Translations under genes and position numbers: made by a program
Notes under the pieces: model-generated
What the model was told of the DNA's origin: nothing
Database searches by the model: none
Seen by the model: the letters and a program-made list of their open reading frames with translations, nothing else
Shown: positions 15,065 to 24,121 of the stretch, piece by piece
Numbering within the stretch: position 1 is the first letter of the stretch
Layout: the number at the start of each line of letters is the position of its first letter
Origin: Saprospiraceae bacterium
Lineage (GTDB): Bacteria; Bacteroidota; Bacteroidia; Chitinophagales; Saprospiraceae
DNA length: 64,000 nt
Assembly (NCBI GenBank): GCA_016787415.1
Contig: JAEUUT010000062.1
Coordinates: 1-64,000, forward strand
Direction: 5' to 3'

Positions 15065-17866
15065 TCACTTCTCACCTCTCACCCTCTTAACAAACGCCAG
15101 TACCATCCCCAGCAGCATCGTTATCGACCCAATCCATACCAGATTGATACCTGGGAAGATAATGGCTTCCAGTACGATATAATCTGAGCGGGCAGCATTT
15201 TCTGCAATTTCCAGGGGGATTTTCCGGTCTTCGTCGTTCATTTTTGCCACGCTTACCGTGAGCACGCCCGCTTTTGGATCAATGTTGTCGAAGCGGAAAT
15301 GCAGGCCGAATTCAGTGGCTTCATCTTTCAGGCTGAATGGGCGGTTGTCGCGGATAAGGTACACCGGCGCTACATGCGCCTTGCGGCCGTCAGGCGCTAC
15401 TACATCGAGTCCTGCCGCCACGGCAATGTCGTTCGGCTGTGCAGCGTACGCCGGGTTTTTAATTTCTTTTTCAGCGCCGGTGAAACTGATTTTGTAGCCC
15501 TGGTAATCGAAGGTCGAACCTTCTTTTACATCAAAACCTGTGTATTTCAGTTGCTCTTCCGACTCGAATATCTTCGCCATAGAGGCTTCCGTAAGTCGGA
15601 TTTTCATTTGCAACTGCCCGATCTGTGCCGGCAAGGTAAAGCCCCCCTGCCCTACCCGCAGGTACAACATGGGCGCTGCAGGGTACGAATTCGGATCGTC
15701 CAGAGAGCGGGCGCGCAGCAGCAGCCCGTACGCCAGGTCGCCTTTTTCGGGTTTATATTCTGCGTGTTCGGGCGTTTTGGTCACGCCATCTACAATGACG
15801 TAGTGCTGTTTGGTAAAAATCGTATCGCCGATGCGGGCTTCGTATTTATCCCAGCGCAGGCTGTCTTCCTGTTGTTTGGCAAATTCCGGGTCGAGTTCGG
15901 CCTTGGGCAGGGAAGACACGTGGGTGAAAATATCGTAATTCCAGTAATGTTTGGTGGAAGGGTTGCTGGCCACGACTTTGGTAAATTGCCGGTCGTACAT
16001 CACGTTCGGATGCAGCGTAAACTGTTCGCCAGTCGGGTTGCCCTGAGCGTCGCGGCGGCCAAACTGCACCGCAAAAGTGCGTGTCTGGCGTTCAATGGTG
16101 TCCTTCAGGTAAGTAGCCGTAAAATCCTTGATCGGCATGGGCGACTGTTTCAGCAACAACACATTTTTGTTGAGGTCGTCGTTGTTGGCGCCTTCAATGA
16201 GCCCGTCCATAGCAAATGAATTGGATGAAATCCAGGCTTTTCCAAGGCCCGTGCTCAATACGCCCAGCAGCAGTACCCCGAAGCCGAAGTGCGACACAGC
16301 CGAAGCCGCGAGTTTGATATTGCCCTTTGTTACAGAAATCAGGTAATCCAGGTTCGCCACTACTGCAAACATGCCCGCAAAAAGGAAAGCGTACAATTGC
16401 CAGGCACGTACATCGATCCAAAGGGTATTCAGCAGTGTAAGCGCCAGTGCGCCCGCAGCCGCAATACCCATGTGGATGGCAAATTTTCGGGAGACCAGTT
16501 TCCAGTTTCGTTCGCTGTACCGCATAAACTGGCCAATACCCGTCAGAAATCCGATAAATACTGCTATCCACAATTGGTAACGATTGTGATGTTCTACCGG
16601 GTCTTTTAAGGCCGCGCCAATATAATCTGGTTTGAAAATCTGTACCAGTTTATTCCATACCGGAAGCGAAGTAGCGCCGGTAATCAGCAACGCTGAGAAC
16701 AACAACACCAGCGAGCCGATGAACATCCAGAATTCGCGGCTGGTAGCACTCTCCTCCCCTTTCACATCGGGAACCTCCTTGTATCGAACCAGCCACAGGG
16801 CAATGCTCAGCAAGGAAAATACCGCCATGAACAGGATCAGTTGTATGCCCAACCCCATTTCCGTAAAGGCATGCGCAGAAGTATCGCCCAGAATGCCGCT
16901 TCGGGTCAGGTAAGTGGAATACAGTACCAGTACGAATGTCAGCAGATAAAACGAGTACGTGCTTCGAATCGAAAAACCCGTTGACCGGGCTACGAGATTG
17001 GTATGTATGCCCGCCACGAGTGTAAGCCAGGGCACCAGCGAAGTGTTTTCCACCGGGTCCCAAGCCCAGTAACCGGCAAAAGAAAGGGCTTCGTATGCCC
17101 AGGCGCCGCCCATCAGGATACCCGTACCCAGCACAGCGCCCGAGAACAGCGACCAGTGTAATGCAGGCCGCAACCAGCCTTTGTGATCGCGCGTCCACAG
17201 TCCCGCAATGGCAAAAGCGAACGGCACTACCGTACTCGCAAAACCCAGAAACAGCGTTGGCGGGTGAATGGTCATCCAGTAGTTTTGCAGCAAGGGATTC
17301 AAACCGTTCCCCTTTATTTTTCCCAGATAATCAGCCTGGTTGAAAATGGGGGCATCCATCGCATCGCGCAGCAGGTCGAATGGACTGGCGCCCAGCCGGT
17401 AATCGCCGAAATAAAGCCCCAGGATCATACTGGCAATAAATGCTTCTGCAAGGGCTACTACGGTCAGTACAGGCGTTTCCCATTGGCCGCCGCGCAGCAT
17501 CAGCACCATACCGAGTACGACATGCCAGAAACTCCACAACAGGAAACTACCCTGTTGTTCTTTCCAGAAAGCGGAAAAAATGTACTGCTTGGGCAGGTCG
17601 TCTGATATGTTGGACCAGGCGTACTGATATTCGTACATTTTGCCTGCCAGAATGTAAAACAGGGTGCCGATGATGCCTGCCAGTGCCAATCCGTGCAGCA
17701 AAAAGCCGAAACGGCCCAGGTTGCGCCAGCCCTCAAAAGCAGCCGTTTCTCTTTTTTGAGTAGCAAAAAAGTAGGAAAATGCAGCCAGTAAAGAGGCAAC
17801 AAAAGAAAGAACTACGCAAAAGTGGCCCAGTTGGCCGGGAATCAGATGCTCGCCGATATATTCCAT
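15065..17866 (-). CDS. ccmF: Cytochrome c biogenesis protein CcmF/CcsA-like
   Basis: A 933-residue polytopic membrane protein that delivers haem for attachment to apocytochrome c. The tryptophan-rich WWD motif is visible as GGAWAYEALSFAGYWAWDP followed by VENTSLVPW. The many helices and the C-terminal FPGINLVWIGSITMLLGMVL follow the CcmF layout. A large periplasmic domain occupies roughly residues 560-890. It is longer than proteobacterial CcmF (about 650), as in other Bacteroidota. The ATG at 17866 is preferred because a TACTTTTG box stands 29 bp upstream. The last codons (RVRGEK and stop) are written in the TGAGAGG repeat word. A CXXXY-type CcmE occurs at 27.9 kb. Confidence 0.88.
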   Translation of the reverse strand: MEYIGEHLIPGQLGHFCVVLSFVASLLAAFSYFFATQKRETAAFEGWRNLGRFGFLLHGLALAGIIGTLFYILAGKMYEYQYAWSNISDDLPKQYIFSAFWKEQQGSFLLWSFWHVVLGMVLMLRGGQWETPVLTVVALAEAFIASMILGLYFGDYRLGASPFDLLRDAMDAPIFNQADYLGKIKGNGLNPLLQNYWMTIHPPTLFLGFASTVVPFAFAIAGLWTRDHKGWLRPALHWSLFSGAVLGTGILMGGAWAYEALSFAGYWAWDPVENTSLVPWLTLVAGIHTNLVARSTGFSIRSTYSFYLLTFVLVLYSTYLTRSGILGDTSAHAFTEMGLGIQLILFMAVFSLLSIALWLVRYKEVPDVKGEESATSREFWMFIGSLVLLFSALLITGATSLPVWNKLVQIFKPDYIGAALKDPVEHHNRYQLWIAVFIGFLTGIGQFMRYSERNWKLVSRKFAIHMGIAAAGALALTLLNTLWIDVRAWQLYAFLFAGMFAVVANLDYLISVTKGNIKLAASAVSHFGFGVLLLGVLSTGLGKAWISSNSFAMDGLIEGANNDDLNKNVLLLKQSPMPIKDFTATYLKDTIERQTRTFAVQFGRRDAQGNPTGEQFTLHPNVMYDRQFTKVVASNPSTKHYWNYDIFTHVSSLPKAELDPEFAKQQEDSLRWDKYEARIGDTIFTKQHYVIVDGVTKTPEHAEYKPEKGDLAYGLLLRARSLDDPNSYPAAPMLYLRVGQGGFTLPAQIGQLQMKIRLTEASMAKIFESEEQLKYTGFDVKEGSTFDYQGYKISFTGAEKEIKNPAYAAQPNDIAVAAGLDVVAPDGRKAHVAPVYLIRDNRPFSLKDEATEFGLHFRFDNIDPKAGVLTVSVAKMNDEDRKIPLEIAENAARSDYIVLEAIIFPGINLVWIGSITMLLGMVLAFVKRVRGEK

Positions 17867-17895
17867 ACAATCATGTCTGTGTTGGGACAAGTGCG

Positions 17896-17903
17896 CAAAA
17901 GTA
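17896..17903 (-). promoter_or_regulatory. Bacteroidota -7 box for ccmF
   Basis: Minus-strand TACTTTTG followed by CGC, 29 bp upstream of the ATG at 17866. A TTG lies 23 bp further upstream. Confidence 0.55.
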
Positions 17904-17945
17904 GGTGTTTCACAAAAAATATCTTCCAACGAAGATTCAAACGGC

Positions 17946-17953
17946 TACTTTTG
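17946..17953 (+). promoter_or_regulatory. Bacteroidota -7 box for the RlmK-like gene
   Basis: Plus-strand TACTTTTG followed by GCC. It overlaps codons of the longest open frame, so if it is the real promoter the coding start must lie downstream, near 17981. Confidence 0.45.
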
Positions 17954-17980
17954 GCCAGCAAAAAAGAATATTTCCAGATT

Positions 17981-18928
17981 TTGATACCAGATACAGCCAA
18001 ATTTGATGCCTTCCGCAACCGCCTGCTCAAGGTGTATCGCCACATCGGCAAATGGGCCCGCAAGCAGGATATTTCCTGTTTCAGGGTGTATGACGACGAT
18101 ATGCCCGATTTTCCGCTGGCCATCGACCGCTACGAATCCATTGCGCATGTGTCGGAATACGCCCGGCCACACGGTATGGAGCCCGACGACCATGCAGCCT
18201 GGCTGGATGGATGTATTGCGGTGATCAGTGAGGTGCTGGAAATTTCTCCGGAACTGATTTACATGAAATTCCGCCAGCGCCAAAGCGGGCTACAGCAATA
18301 TGAGCGCTTTGCACGTACCAATTCGGAATACATCGTTCGGGAAAACGGTCTTCGCTTCGTCATCAAACCTGCCGATTATCTCGATGTCGGACTTTTTCTC
18401 GACCATCGGAATACGCGTAAAATGGTGATGGAAGAAGCCCGTGGCAAGCAGGTGCTCAACTTGTTCGCCTACACCGGCTCATTTTCGGTATACGCCGCCG
18501 CCGGCGGGGCAGCAGGCACCCTTACCGTCGATATGAGCAATACATACCTGCAATGGGCTGATCGGAACATGACGCTCAACGACTTTACTGGCGACGAACA
18601 CCGTTTCCTGCAGGCTGATGTGTTACAATGGCTGCGCCAACCTACCGGCGAGCGCTTCGACCTGATTGTGCTCGATCCGCCTACTTTTTCCAACAGCAAA
18701 CGCATGTATGGTACGCTCGATGTTCAGCGCGATCATGTTGCATTGCTCGATATGGTGCTGCGCTTGTGCAAACCAGGTGGCACGGTTTACTTTTCTACCA
18801 ACTACCGCAAATTTAAACTGGAGGAGGAAGGTATTCAGGCGACGTCCATTCAGGACATTACGAAGCAAACTATTCCGGCTGACTTCCGGAATGAGCGGAT
18901 TCACAAGTGTTTCAAAATCAGGAAGTAG
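17981..18928 (+). CDS. RlmK-like 23S rRNA (guanine-N7)-type methyltransferase
   Basis: The fold matches the C-terminal half of RlmKL: IGKWARKQDISCFRVYD and DFPLAIDRY at the N-terminus, GLFLDHRNTRKMV, then the methyltransferase core VLNLFAYTGSFSVYAAAGG and the signature DLIVLDPPTFSNSKRM. RlmKL homologues methylate 23S rRNA, but the free-standing form here lacks the THUMP/RlmL half, so its exact base is inferred. The frame is open from an ATG at 17873, 6 bp from the divergent ccmF start. The promoter at 17946-17953 argues for a later start, and the TTG at 17981 is the best candidate. TTG 17951 is another option. Confidence 0.82.
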   Translation: MIPDTAKFDAFRNRLLKVYRHIGKWARKQDISCFRVYDDDMPDFPLAIDRYESIAHVSEYARPHGMEPDDHAAWLDGCIAVISEVLEISPELIYMKFRQRQSGLQQYERFARTNSEYIVRENGLRFVIKPADYLDVGLFLDHRNTRKMVMEEARGKQVLNLFAYTGSFSVYAAAGGAAGTLTVDMSNTYLQWADRNMTLNDFTGDEHRFLQADVLQWLRQPTGERFDLIVLDPPTFSNSKRMYGTLDVQRDHVALLDMVLRLCKPGGTVYFSTNYRKFKLEEEGIQATSIQDITKQTIPADFRNERIHKCFKIRK

Positions 18929-18931
18929 ATC

Positions 18932-19063
18932 AATTTCCCGCAGAACTCGCAGATTTACCCGCAGAACTCGCAGAACGTAGCGTACACCTACTTACATGGA
19001 TAAAATTGTACACTCTACGTTCTGCGAGTTCTGCGGGTAAATCTGCGAGTTCTGCGGGAAATT
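18932..19063. repeat. Perfect 49-bp inverted repeat with CCGCAGAACTCG words
   Basis: Arms 18932-18980 and 19015-19063 are complementary at every position around a 34-nt loop. Each arm has two copies of a CGCAGAACTCGCAGA-type word. The loop edge carries TGTACACTCTACG, the complement of a core seen in two other repeats. It starts 3 bp after the RlmK-like stop codon. Confidence 0.95.
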
Positions 19064-19097
19064 ACTCTACGGAAGCCACTCAACAGGAAATAAAAAA

Positions 19098-19126
19098 CCG
19101 GGTTTCACCGTCAAGGCAAAACCCGG
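19098..19126 (-). terminator. Rho-independent terminator of the Spy-like gene
   Basis: CCGGGTTT and AAACCCGG form an 8-bp stem around a 13-nt loop. On the minus strand the stem is followed by a run of six Ts, about 40 bp past the stop codon. Confidence 0.7.
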
Positions 19127-19165
19127 GGAATCAAAAAGATGCCAAAAATTGGTCGGTAATCAGGA

Positions 19166-19669
19166 TTAACGGTTGCCCGACTTTTCTTTATTGTCGTCGT
19201 TGCGCCCGTGCGACTCTCCGCCGTGGCGTTCGCCTTCGTGCGATTCACCGGAACGGCCTTTTTTCATATCCCCTTTTTTGGGGCGATGTGGTTTTTGTGC
19301 TTTTTTGGCATCGCGGCGCGCCATGATTTCGTCGTATTTAGCCGCTTGTTCAGAAGAAAGCGCAGCCTTGTGGGCGCGTCTTTGATCGTCTTTCAGGCGT
19401 TTGATTTCTTCGCGATTTTCCTGGCGGACACTTTTCGATTTCGTGCGGAAGTCATCGTCGGCAGTCTTAAACTTGGCTCTTTGCTCGGGTGTGAGTTTCA
19501 ACTCGTCTTCCAGTTTTTGATCATGTTTTTTAGGTTTGGCTTGCGCGCCTGCCATACGCTCCTTGTTTTGTGGTGCAGGATTCGGGTCGCTTTGCGCCTG
19601 TGCAGTGGCAGAGAGGAAAAGGGCAAACAGCAGTACGGGAAACAATCGGATTGACATGTGCATTTTCAT
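19166..19669 (-). CDS. Spy/CpxP-like periplasmic protein
   Basis: A 167-residue protein with a signal peptide (MKMHMSIRLFPVLLFALFL, cleavage after AQA), then a highly charged helical region. It carries LTPEQRAKFK in the middle and a second LSSEQAAKYDEI near residue 110, the pattern of Spy/CpxP chaperones (LTxxQ motifs). The C-terminal 45 residues are His/Lys/Gly/Ser-rich and could bind metal or be disordered. The family buffers envelope stress or metal stress. Here a general role in periplasmic protein or metal homeostasis is inferred. Confidence 0.75.
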   Translation of the reverse strand: MKMHMSIRLFPVLLFALFLSATAQAQSDPNPAPQNKERMAGAQAKPKKHDQKLEDELKLTPEQRAKFKTADDDFRTKSKSVRQENREEIKRLKDDQRRAHKAALSSEQAAKYDEIMARRDAKKAQKPHRPKKGDMKKGRSGESHEGERHGGESHGRNDDNKEKSGNR

Positions 19670-19822
19670 AATTAAAATTCCTTTTTTAATGGGAACGGAT
19701 ATTTGACTTCAAAAAGTGGTTCAGGTTACCCGATACTTCTTTAAAGAAATCTTAAAGTTTTTAAAAAGCGCGGAACGTCTCCGGTTGGCAAGGCTTTTTA
19801 TTTTTACTGCGAATGAAAACTG

Positions 19823-19830
19823 TACTTTTG
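19823..19830 (+). promoter_or_regulatory. Bacteroidota -7 box for the DUF4249-like gene
   Basis: TACTTTTG followed by CAACG, 29 bp before the ATG at 19860. Confidence 0.55.
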
Positions 19831-19859
19831 CAACGTCTTGTGAAAAAACACCTGATTGA

Positions 19860-20894
19860 ATGAGAAAATTATGGTTTCCGGGCCTGATGGTGGCCCTTTT
19901 GTGGAGCGCTTGCTCCAATGAGTTTGATGTGGCAGCCCCCTACAAAGACATACCTGTTGTATATGGCATCATATCTCCCGATGACACAGCGCATTATATC
20001 CGCGTAGAGCGCGCATTTATCAATGCCGACTCGAGCGCATTTGAAGTGGCACAGATTGCCGATTCGATTTACTATGCCGAAGGCGCTATTTCCGTTTTCC
20101 TCGAACGGGTGAGCACGGGTCAGCGCTTCCAGTTGCAGCGTGTTGATGGCACATTTGAAGGCTACATTCGCGAACAGGGCACATTTGCCAACTTCCCCAA
20201 CTGGCTTTACAAGGTAAAACCCACTCATCCGGGCGACATTGTCAAGCCCGGTGAAAAATACAAACTTGTCATCGAACGCGCCGACGGCCGCCCTGCTGTC
20301 ACTGCCGAAACGACCGTTCCCAATACCCTCATGCTCGTGTCGCCCAACCCGGAAGCCATACCTCCACAGGTGGCCATTTATGGCAATTCAGTGTTGCTCG
20401 ACTGGCGTACGAGTGCCAGCGGGGTGCTGTTTGATGTATATATGAAAATCAGGTATCGGGAAATCCAATCCAACGGAAATGTGACCCTCGACTCTATTCG
20501 CTGGAAAGTCGCCCGCAATGTCGTTCGTGAAAACACGCTCATTAGCGGTGGCGTGTACCGTGGCAAAACGACTTTCTCCCCACAGGCGTTTTATTCAGCG
20601 CTGCTGGGGCATATTCAGGCGCCAGACAACGTGGTTTCACGCTATTTCAACGGTATCGACTTTGAAATACAGGGCGCTGGGCCGGAAATTGCAGATTACC
20701 AGGAAAGCGAAGCCATCAACGCCGGCCTTACTGGCGCAGAAATTTCTACCCGCTATACCAACTTGTCGGAAGGCTACGGTATATTTACTGCGCGCAGAAC
20801 CTGGCACTTCAACGATTTTGGTTTAAGGCCAGGCACTGTTGACTCCCTGAATGCAGATCCAACGCGCAAGGAGGTTTTGAAATTCAAGGGATAG
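19860..20894 (+). CDS. DUF4249-like lipoprotein
   Basis: A 344-residue protein with a lipoprotein signal (MRKLWFPGLMVALLWSAC). The sequence NEFDVAAPYKDIPVVYGIIS and DDTAHYIRVERAFINADS at the start of the mature part is typical of DUF4249, a Bacteroidota family of unknown function often encoded near TonB-dependent receptors. No such receptor is adjacent here. The mature protein is expected on the outer membrane. A strong promoter box precedes it, and the region after the stop contains possible hairpins and a terminator. Confidence 0.78.
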   Translation: MRKLWFPGLMVALLWSACSNEFDVAAPYKDIPVVYGIISPDDTAHYIRVERAFINADSSAFEVAQIADSIYYAEGAISVFLERVSTGQRFQLQRVDGTFEGYIREQGTFANFPNWLYKVKPTHPGDIVKPGEKYKLVIERADGRPAVTAETTVPNTLMLVSPNPEAIPPQVAIYGNSVLLDWRTSASGVLFDVYMKIRYREIQSNGNVTLDSIRWKVARNVVRENTLISGGVYRGKTTFSPQAFYSALLGHIQAPDNVVSRYFNGIDFEIQGAGPEIADYQESEAINAGLTGAEISTRYTNLSEGYGIFTARRTWHFNDFGLRPGTVDSLNADPTRKEVLKFKG

Positions 20895-21025
20895 AGTATA
20901 AAAAAATTCATGACATGCTAACATTTTTGGCGGAAGAACGTTTTTGTTTTTCATTCATCGCCGTTGCATGACGACGGCTTTTGTTCCGACATGTTCATGG
21001 GATTATATAATTTGTTTTAAACAAG

Positions 21026-21056
21026 GCCGCACCAAAAGAGGTGCGGCTCTTTTTTT
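21026..21056 (+). terminator. Rho-independent terminator downstream of the DUF4249-like gene
   Basis: GCCGCACC and GGTGCGGC form a perfect 8-bp stem around AAAAGA, followed by TCT and seven Ts. A weaker hairpin (stem GCCGT/ACGGC) lies at about 20961-20980, so the space from 20895 may also hold a longer structured 3' region. Confidence 0.85.
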
Positions 21057-21147
21057 GGGCACTCCTCATCTGTGCGGTCGTTTTTGACGCGCAGTCCGCG
21101 GATTGTCTTTTGCAATTTTGCCCTTACTTACACACCACCAATTTCCT

Positions 21148-21966
21148 ATGTCCGCAGTTACTGGCGAAGTCAAACGCGTTACCACCCACGTCATCCAGGC
21201 CATGAAAAGCCGCGGTGAAAAAATTGCCATGCTTACGGCCTACGATTTTTCTATGGCTCGTATGCTTGATGAGGCAGGTATCGATATTCTTTTGGTAGGC
21301 GATTCGGCGTCCAATGTCATGGCAGGCCACGAAACCACGCTGCCAATTACACTCGATCAGATGATTTACCATGCCCAGTCGGTGGTGCGAGCCGTCACCC
21401 GTGCCATGGTAGTGGTGGATTTGCCCTTTGGCAGTTACCAGGCCAACTCCGAAATTGCCTTGTCGAGCGCTATCCGCATCATGAAAGAATCCGGCGCCCA
21501 TGCCGTCAAACTGGAAGGTGGCGCTGAAGTGGAAGACTCGATCAAACGCATCCTGATGGCCGGAATTCCTGTAATGGGCCACCTGGGCCTCACGCCCCAA
21601 AGTATCTACAAGTTTGGTACCTACAGCGTGCGAGCCAAGGAAGAAGAAGAAGCGCAAAAACTCCGGGAAGACGCCAAATTGCTCGAATCGCTGGGGTGTT
21701 TTGCTATTGTGCTGGAAAAAATCCCCGCCAAACTCACCAAAATCGTATCGGAGAGCATCGAAATTCCCACCATTGGCATCGGCGCTGGAAAATATGCCGA
21801 CGGACAGGTGCTGGTAACACACGACATGCTGGGTATTACAAAAGATTTCAAACCCCGTTTTTTACGCCGTTACCTCGACCTGTTCGAAACGATCGGGAAT
21901 GCGACACGACAATATGTTTCTGATGTGAAAAATAAAGAGTTTCCGAATGATTCGGAACAGTATTGA
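21148..21966 (+). CDS. panB: 3-methyl-2-oxobutanoate hydroxymethyltransferase
   Basis: Cytoplasmic enzyme of pantothenate/CoA synthesis, making ketopantoate from 2-oxoisovalerate and methylene-tetrahydrofolate. The family signatures [39 protein letters not shown] and the C-terminal [18 protein letters not shown] are all present. At 272 residues the length is normal. The frame extends 15 codons further 5', but [20 protein letters not shown] from 21148 fits the family. It is followed after 13 bp by the mltG promoter box, so it appears to be its own transcription unit. Confidence 0.95.
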   Translation: MSAVTGEVKRVTTHVIQAMKSRGEKIAMLTAYDFSMARMLDEAGIDILLVGDSASNVMAGHETTLPITLDQMIYHAQSVVRAVTRAMVVVDLPFGSYQANSEIALSSAIRIMKESGAHAVKLEGGAEVEDSIKRILMAGIPVMGHLGLTPQSIYKFGTYSVRAKEEEEAQKLREDAKLLESLGCFAIVLEKIPAKLTKIVSESIEIPTIGIGAGKYADGQVLVTHDMLGITKDFKPRFLRRYLDLFETIGNATRQYVSDVKNKEFPNDSEQY

Positions 21967-21978
21967 GCAGGTGGTTTT

Positions 21979-21986
21979 TACCTTTG
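21979..21986 (+). promoter_or_regulatory. Bacteroidota -7 box for mltG
   Basis: TACCTTTG followed by CGC, immediately after panB and 20 bp before the ATG at 22007. Confidence 0.5.
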
Positions 21987-22006
21987 CGCACTTTTTTACG
22001 CCATAT

Positions 22007-23116
22007 ATGAAAAACATAAACCACGCGCTGCCTTCCCCCTCCGGCATACAATCACCTAATAACATGTCTCAACAAAAAACAGGTAATCGCACCCTCGTGT
22101 TCGGGGTGGTCATTGCTGCTATTGCCGTCGGGCTTTGGTTCGGCTGGCAGCCATTGAATGCTATTTATTTCTCAGGCGTGCCCAATGAAGTAGCCGATCC
22201 GTATGTATGTATTCCTACCGGCTCCAACTTTGATCAAGTGGTGGCCATTTTGAAAAAGCAGGGCATCATTAAAGATGAAGCAGGATTCCGCTGGCTGGCC
22301 GGACAAATGAACTACAAGAAAGATAAAATGCGTGCCTGCCGTTTTCAGATAAAACCAGGGTGGAATACACGCGAACTGATTCAACACCTTAGAACCGGAG
22401 AGCAGGCGCCTGTAAAACTGGTGCTCAACAATGAACGCCTGCCGGAGGAAGTAGCAGGGGTAGTATCGCGTTTTATTGAAGCGGATTCGCTGACCTTGCT
22501 CGCTACTTTCAGAAACCCCGCAGTGCTTGCCCAGTACAACTGGACGCCAGAAACCATGATTGCCGGTTTTATTCCCAATACCTATGAAATGTACTGGAAT
22601 ACGGATGCAACCGGCTTCCTGCAACGCATGAAAAAGGAAAACAACGCATTCTGGGATAAAAACAACCGCCGCGCCAAAGCACAGGCACTCGGACTAACTG
22701 AAACACAAGTGTATGTGCTGGCTTCCATTGTAGAACGCGAAACAAATTACAATCCTGAAAAAGCCACCATCGCGGGCGTATACCTGAATCGCCTGCGTGT
22801 GGGAATGAAATTGCAGGCAGACCCAACTTCTGTGTTCGCCACACGTGATTTCACAGCCCGCCGGGTTACGGAATACCATACCACCTTCGACTCGCCCTAC
22901 AACACCTACATGTACAAAGGATTGCCGCCAGGCCCGATCAGTATGGCTTCTATCCCTACCCTCGACGCTGTGCTGAATGCTGAAAAACACAACTACCTGT
23001 ATTTCTGCGCCAAACCGGATGATACCGGCACCCACGCCTTTGCCGAAACTTTTGCAGCCCATAAAGTAAATGCCGAACGCTTTCAGAACTGGGTGCGACA
23101 AACGAGAGGGATTTGA
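22007..23116 (+). CDS. mltG: Endolytic transglycosylase MltG (YceG-like)
   Basis: A membrane-anchored lytic transglycosylase that cleaves nascent peptidoglycan strands. An N-terminal helix (LVFGVVIAAIAVGLWFGW) is followed by a LysM-like part containing CIPTGSNFDQVVAILKKQGI. The YceG domain has the family-typical catalytic Glu in VLASIVERETNYNPEKATIA and the sequence KLQADPTSVFA. The ATG at 22064 (MSQQKTGNRT) is an alternative start. The promoter box 20 bp upstream favours 22007. The gene ends just before a long TGAGTCC palindrome. Confidence 0.93.
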   Translation: MKNINHALPSPSGIQSPNNMSQQKTGNRTLVFGVVIAAIAVGLWFGWQPLNAIYFSGVPNEVADPYVCIPTGSNFDQVVAILKKQGIIKDEAGFRWLAGQMNYKKDKMRACRFQIKPGWNTRELIQHLRTGEQAPVKLVLNNERLPEEVAGVVSRFIEADSLTLLATFRNPAVLAQYNWTPETMIAGFIPNTYEMYWNTDATGFLQRMKKENNAFWDKNNRRAKAQALGLTETQVYVLASIVERETNYNPEKATIAGVYLNRLRVGMKLQADPTSVFATRDFTARRVTEYHTTFDSPYNTYMYKGLPPGPISMASIPTLDAVLNAEKHNYLYFCAKPDDTGTHAFAETFAAHKVNAERFQNWVRQTRGI

Positions 23117-23126
23117 CCTGTGGGAA

Positions 23127-23293
23127 TCCTAAGTCCACAGTCCTGAGTCCTGAGTCCTGAGTCCTAAGTCCTAAGTCCTAAGTCTTTAGAGGATAATTGA
23201 AAACCTTTTGGTGTATTTTCAGTTAATCCGTGAAATTATTATGAGTACTCTAAAGACTTAGGACTCAGGACTGTGGACTCAGGACTTAGGACT
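23127..23293. repeat. Inverted repeat built of TGAGTCC/TAAGTCC words
   Basis: The left arm (about 23127-23191) has eight 7-bp words. The right arm (about 23241-23293) carries the complement. Arms meet around a core AGTCTTTAGAG / CTCTAAAGACT. The interval has co-directional genes on both sides. Confidence 0.85.
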
Positions 23294-23332
23294 GATCTAC
23301 GGCGGTTTGTACAAGCAAATTTTACAATAAAT

Positions 23333-23980
23333 ATGAAATTACTTCTGGTTGGTATCGGTCCGGGAAACGGCATTTCGATAGCCAGGCGTTTCGGCCGTGA
23401 AGGATTTGAAATCCTTATGGTTGCTCGCAACGAAGACAAACTGAACAGTTACGTGGCCGAACTGGCACAGGCAGGTATAAAATCACAAGCCTATACGGCC
23501 GACATCGCCGATGCGGAATCGTTCGTACAAGTCCTGGAACGCATTGTGTCCGAGCACCCGGACATCGAGATATTACACTACAATGCGAGTTCGTACAATC
23601 CGGCTACGCCTTCACAACTTGAATTGTCGGTATTGCTCAGCGACCTGAATATCAATGTAGTAGGCGCCCTTTTATCTGCCAAAGCCGTATTTCCGCAAAT
23701 GAAAGAACGCGGCCATGGCACCCTCTTTTTCACAGGTGGCGGCACAGCGCTTCAAGCGCCCGCTATCCTGGCTTCGCTGGGTATGGGTAAGGCCGCCATG
23801 CGCAACCTGGTATTTACCATCGCACAAGAAGGATTGCCTTTGGGCATTCATGCGGCCACTGTGACCATCACCGGTATGGTCAAGGCAGGTACACGTTTCG
23901 ATCCCGATCTTATTGCCGATGAATTCTGGCGGCTGTATCAGTTGCCGAAGGAGAATTGGGAAACGGAGATAATGTGGTAA
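23333..23980 (+). CDS. Short-chain dehydrogenase/reductase-like protein, catalytic residues missing
   Basis: A 215-residue Rossmann protein. The nucleotide loop is GIGPGNGISIARRFGREGFE (a GxGPGxG variant of TGxxxGIG). The adenine-ring strand ILMVAR, the ADIADAESF segment and HYNASSYNP (the NAG-like position) are also SDR-like. The usual YxxxK is LGMGK, so the catalytic Tyr is replaced by Leu, and the catalytic Ser position lies in FFTGGGTA. This suggests a divergent SDR subfamily with altered chemistry or a binding-only role. The open frame begins in the repeat at 23273, but the ATG at 23333 is the natural start. The stop is followed within 2 bp by another palindrome. Confidence 0.78.
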   Translation: MKLLLVGIGPGNGISIARRFGREGFEILMVARNEDKLNSYVAELAQAGIKSQAYTADIADAESFVQVLERIVSEHPDIEILHYNASSYNPATPSQLELSVLLSDLNINVVGALLSAKAVFPQMKERGHGTLFFTGGGTALQAPAILASLGMGKAAMRNLVFTIAQEGLPLGIHAATVTITGMVKAGTRFDPDLIADEFWRLYQLPKENWETEIMW

Positions 23981-23981
23981 A

Positions 23982-24121
23982 ACGAGTCCTGAGTCGTAAG
24001 TCCTAAGTCCTGAGTCCGTAGAGTACACCTTGTATTTCTTGGCTTTGATACGTAGTAATACTAGGCATAATAAGGTGTACTCTACGGACTTAGGACTTAG
24101 GACTTACGACTCAGGACTTGT
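23982..24121. repeat. 50-bp inverted repeat with TGAGTCC words and CGTAGAGTACACC core
   Basis: Arms 23982-24031 and 24072-24121 pair over 50 bp with two differences. Both differences are G opposite T and would be G:U in the plus-strand RNA. The inner 14 bp (CCGTAGAGTACACC) is shared in part with the repeats at 18932 and 28330. The right arm overlaps the last codons of the convergent regulator gene. Confidence 0.92.

Noticed and set aside
15065..15085. Lack of a natural ccmF stop as a sign of a pseudogene
   Set aside because: The repeat-derived codons follow a full-length CcmF C-terminus, so the protein is complete.
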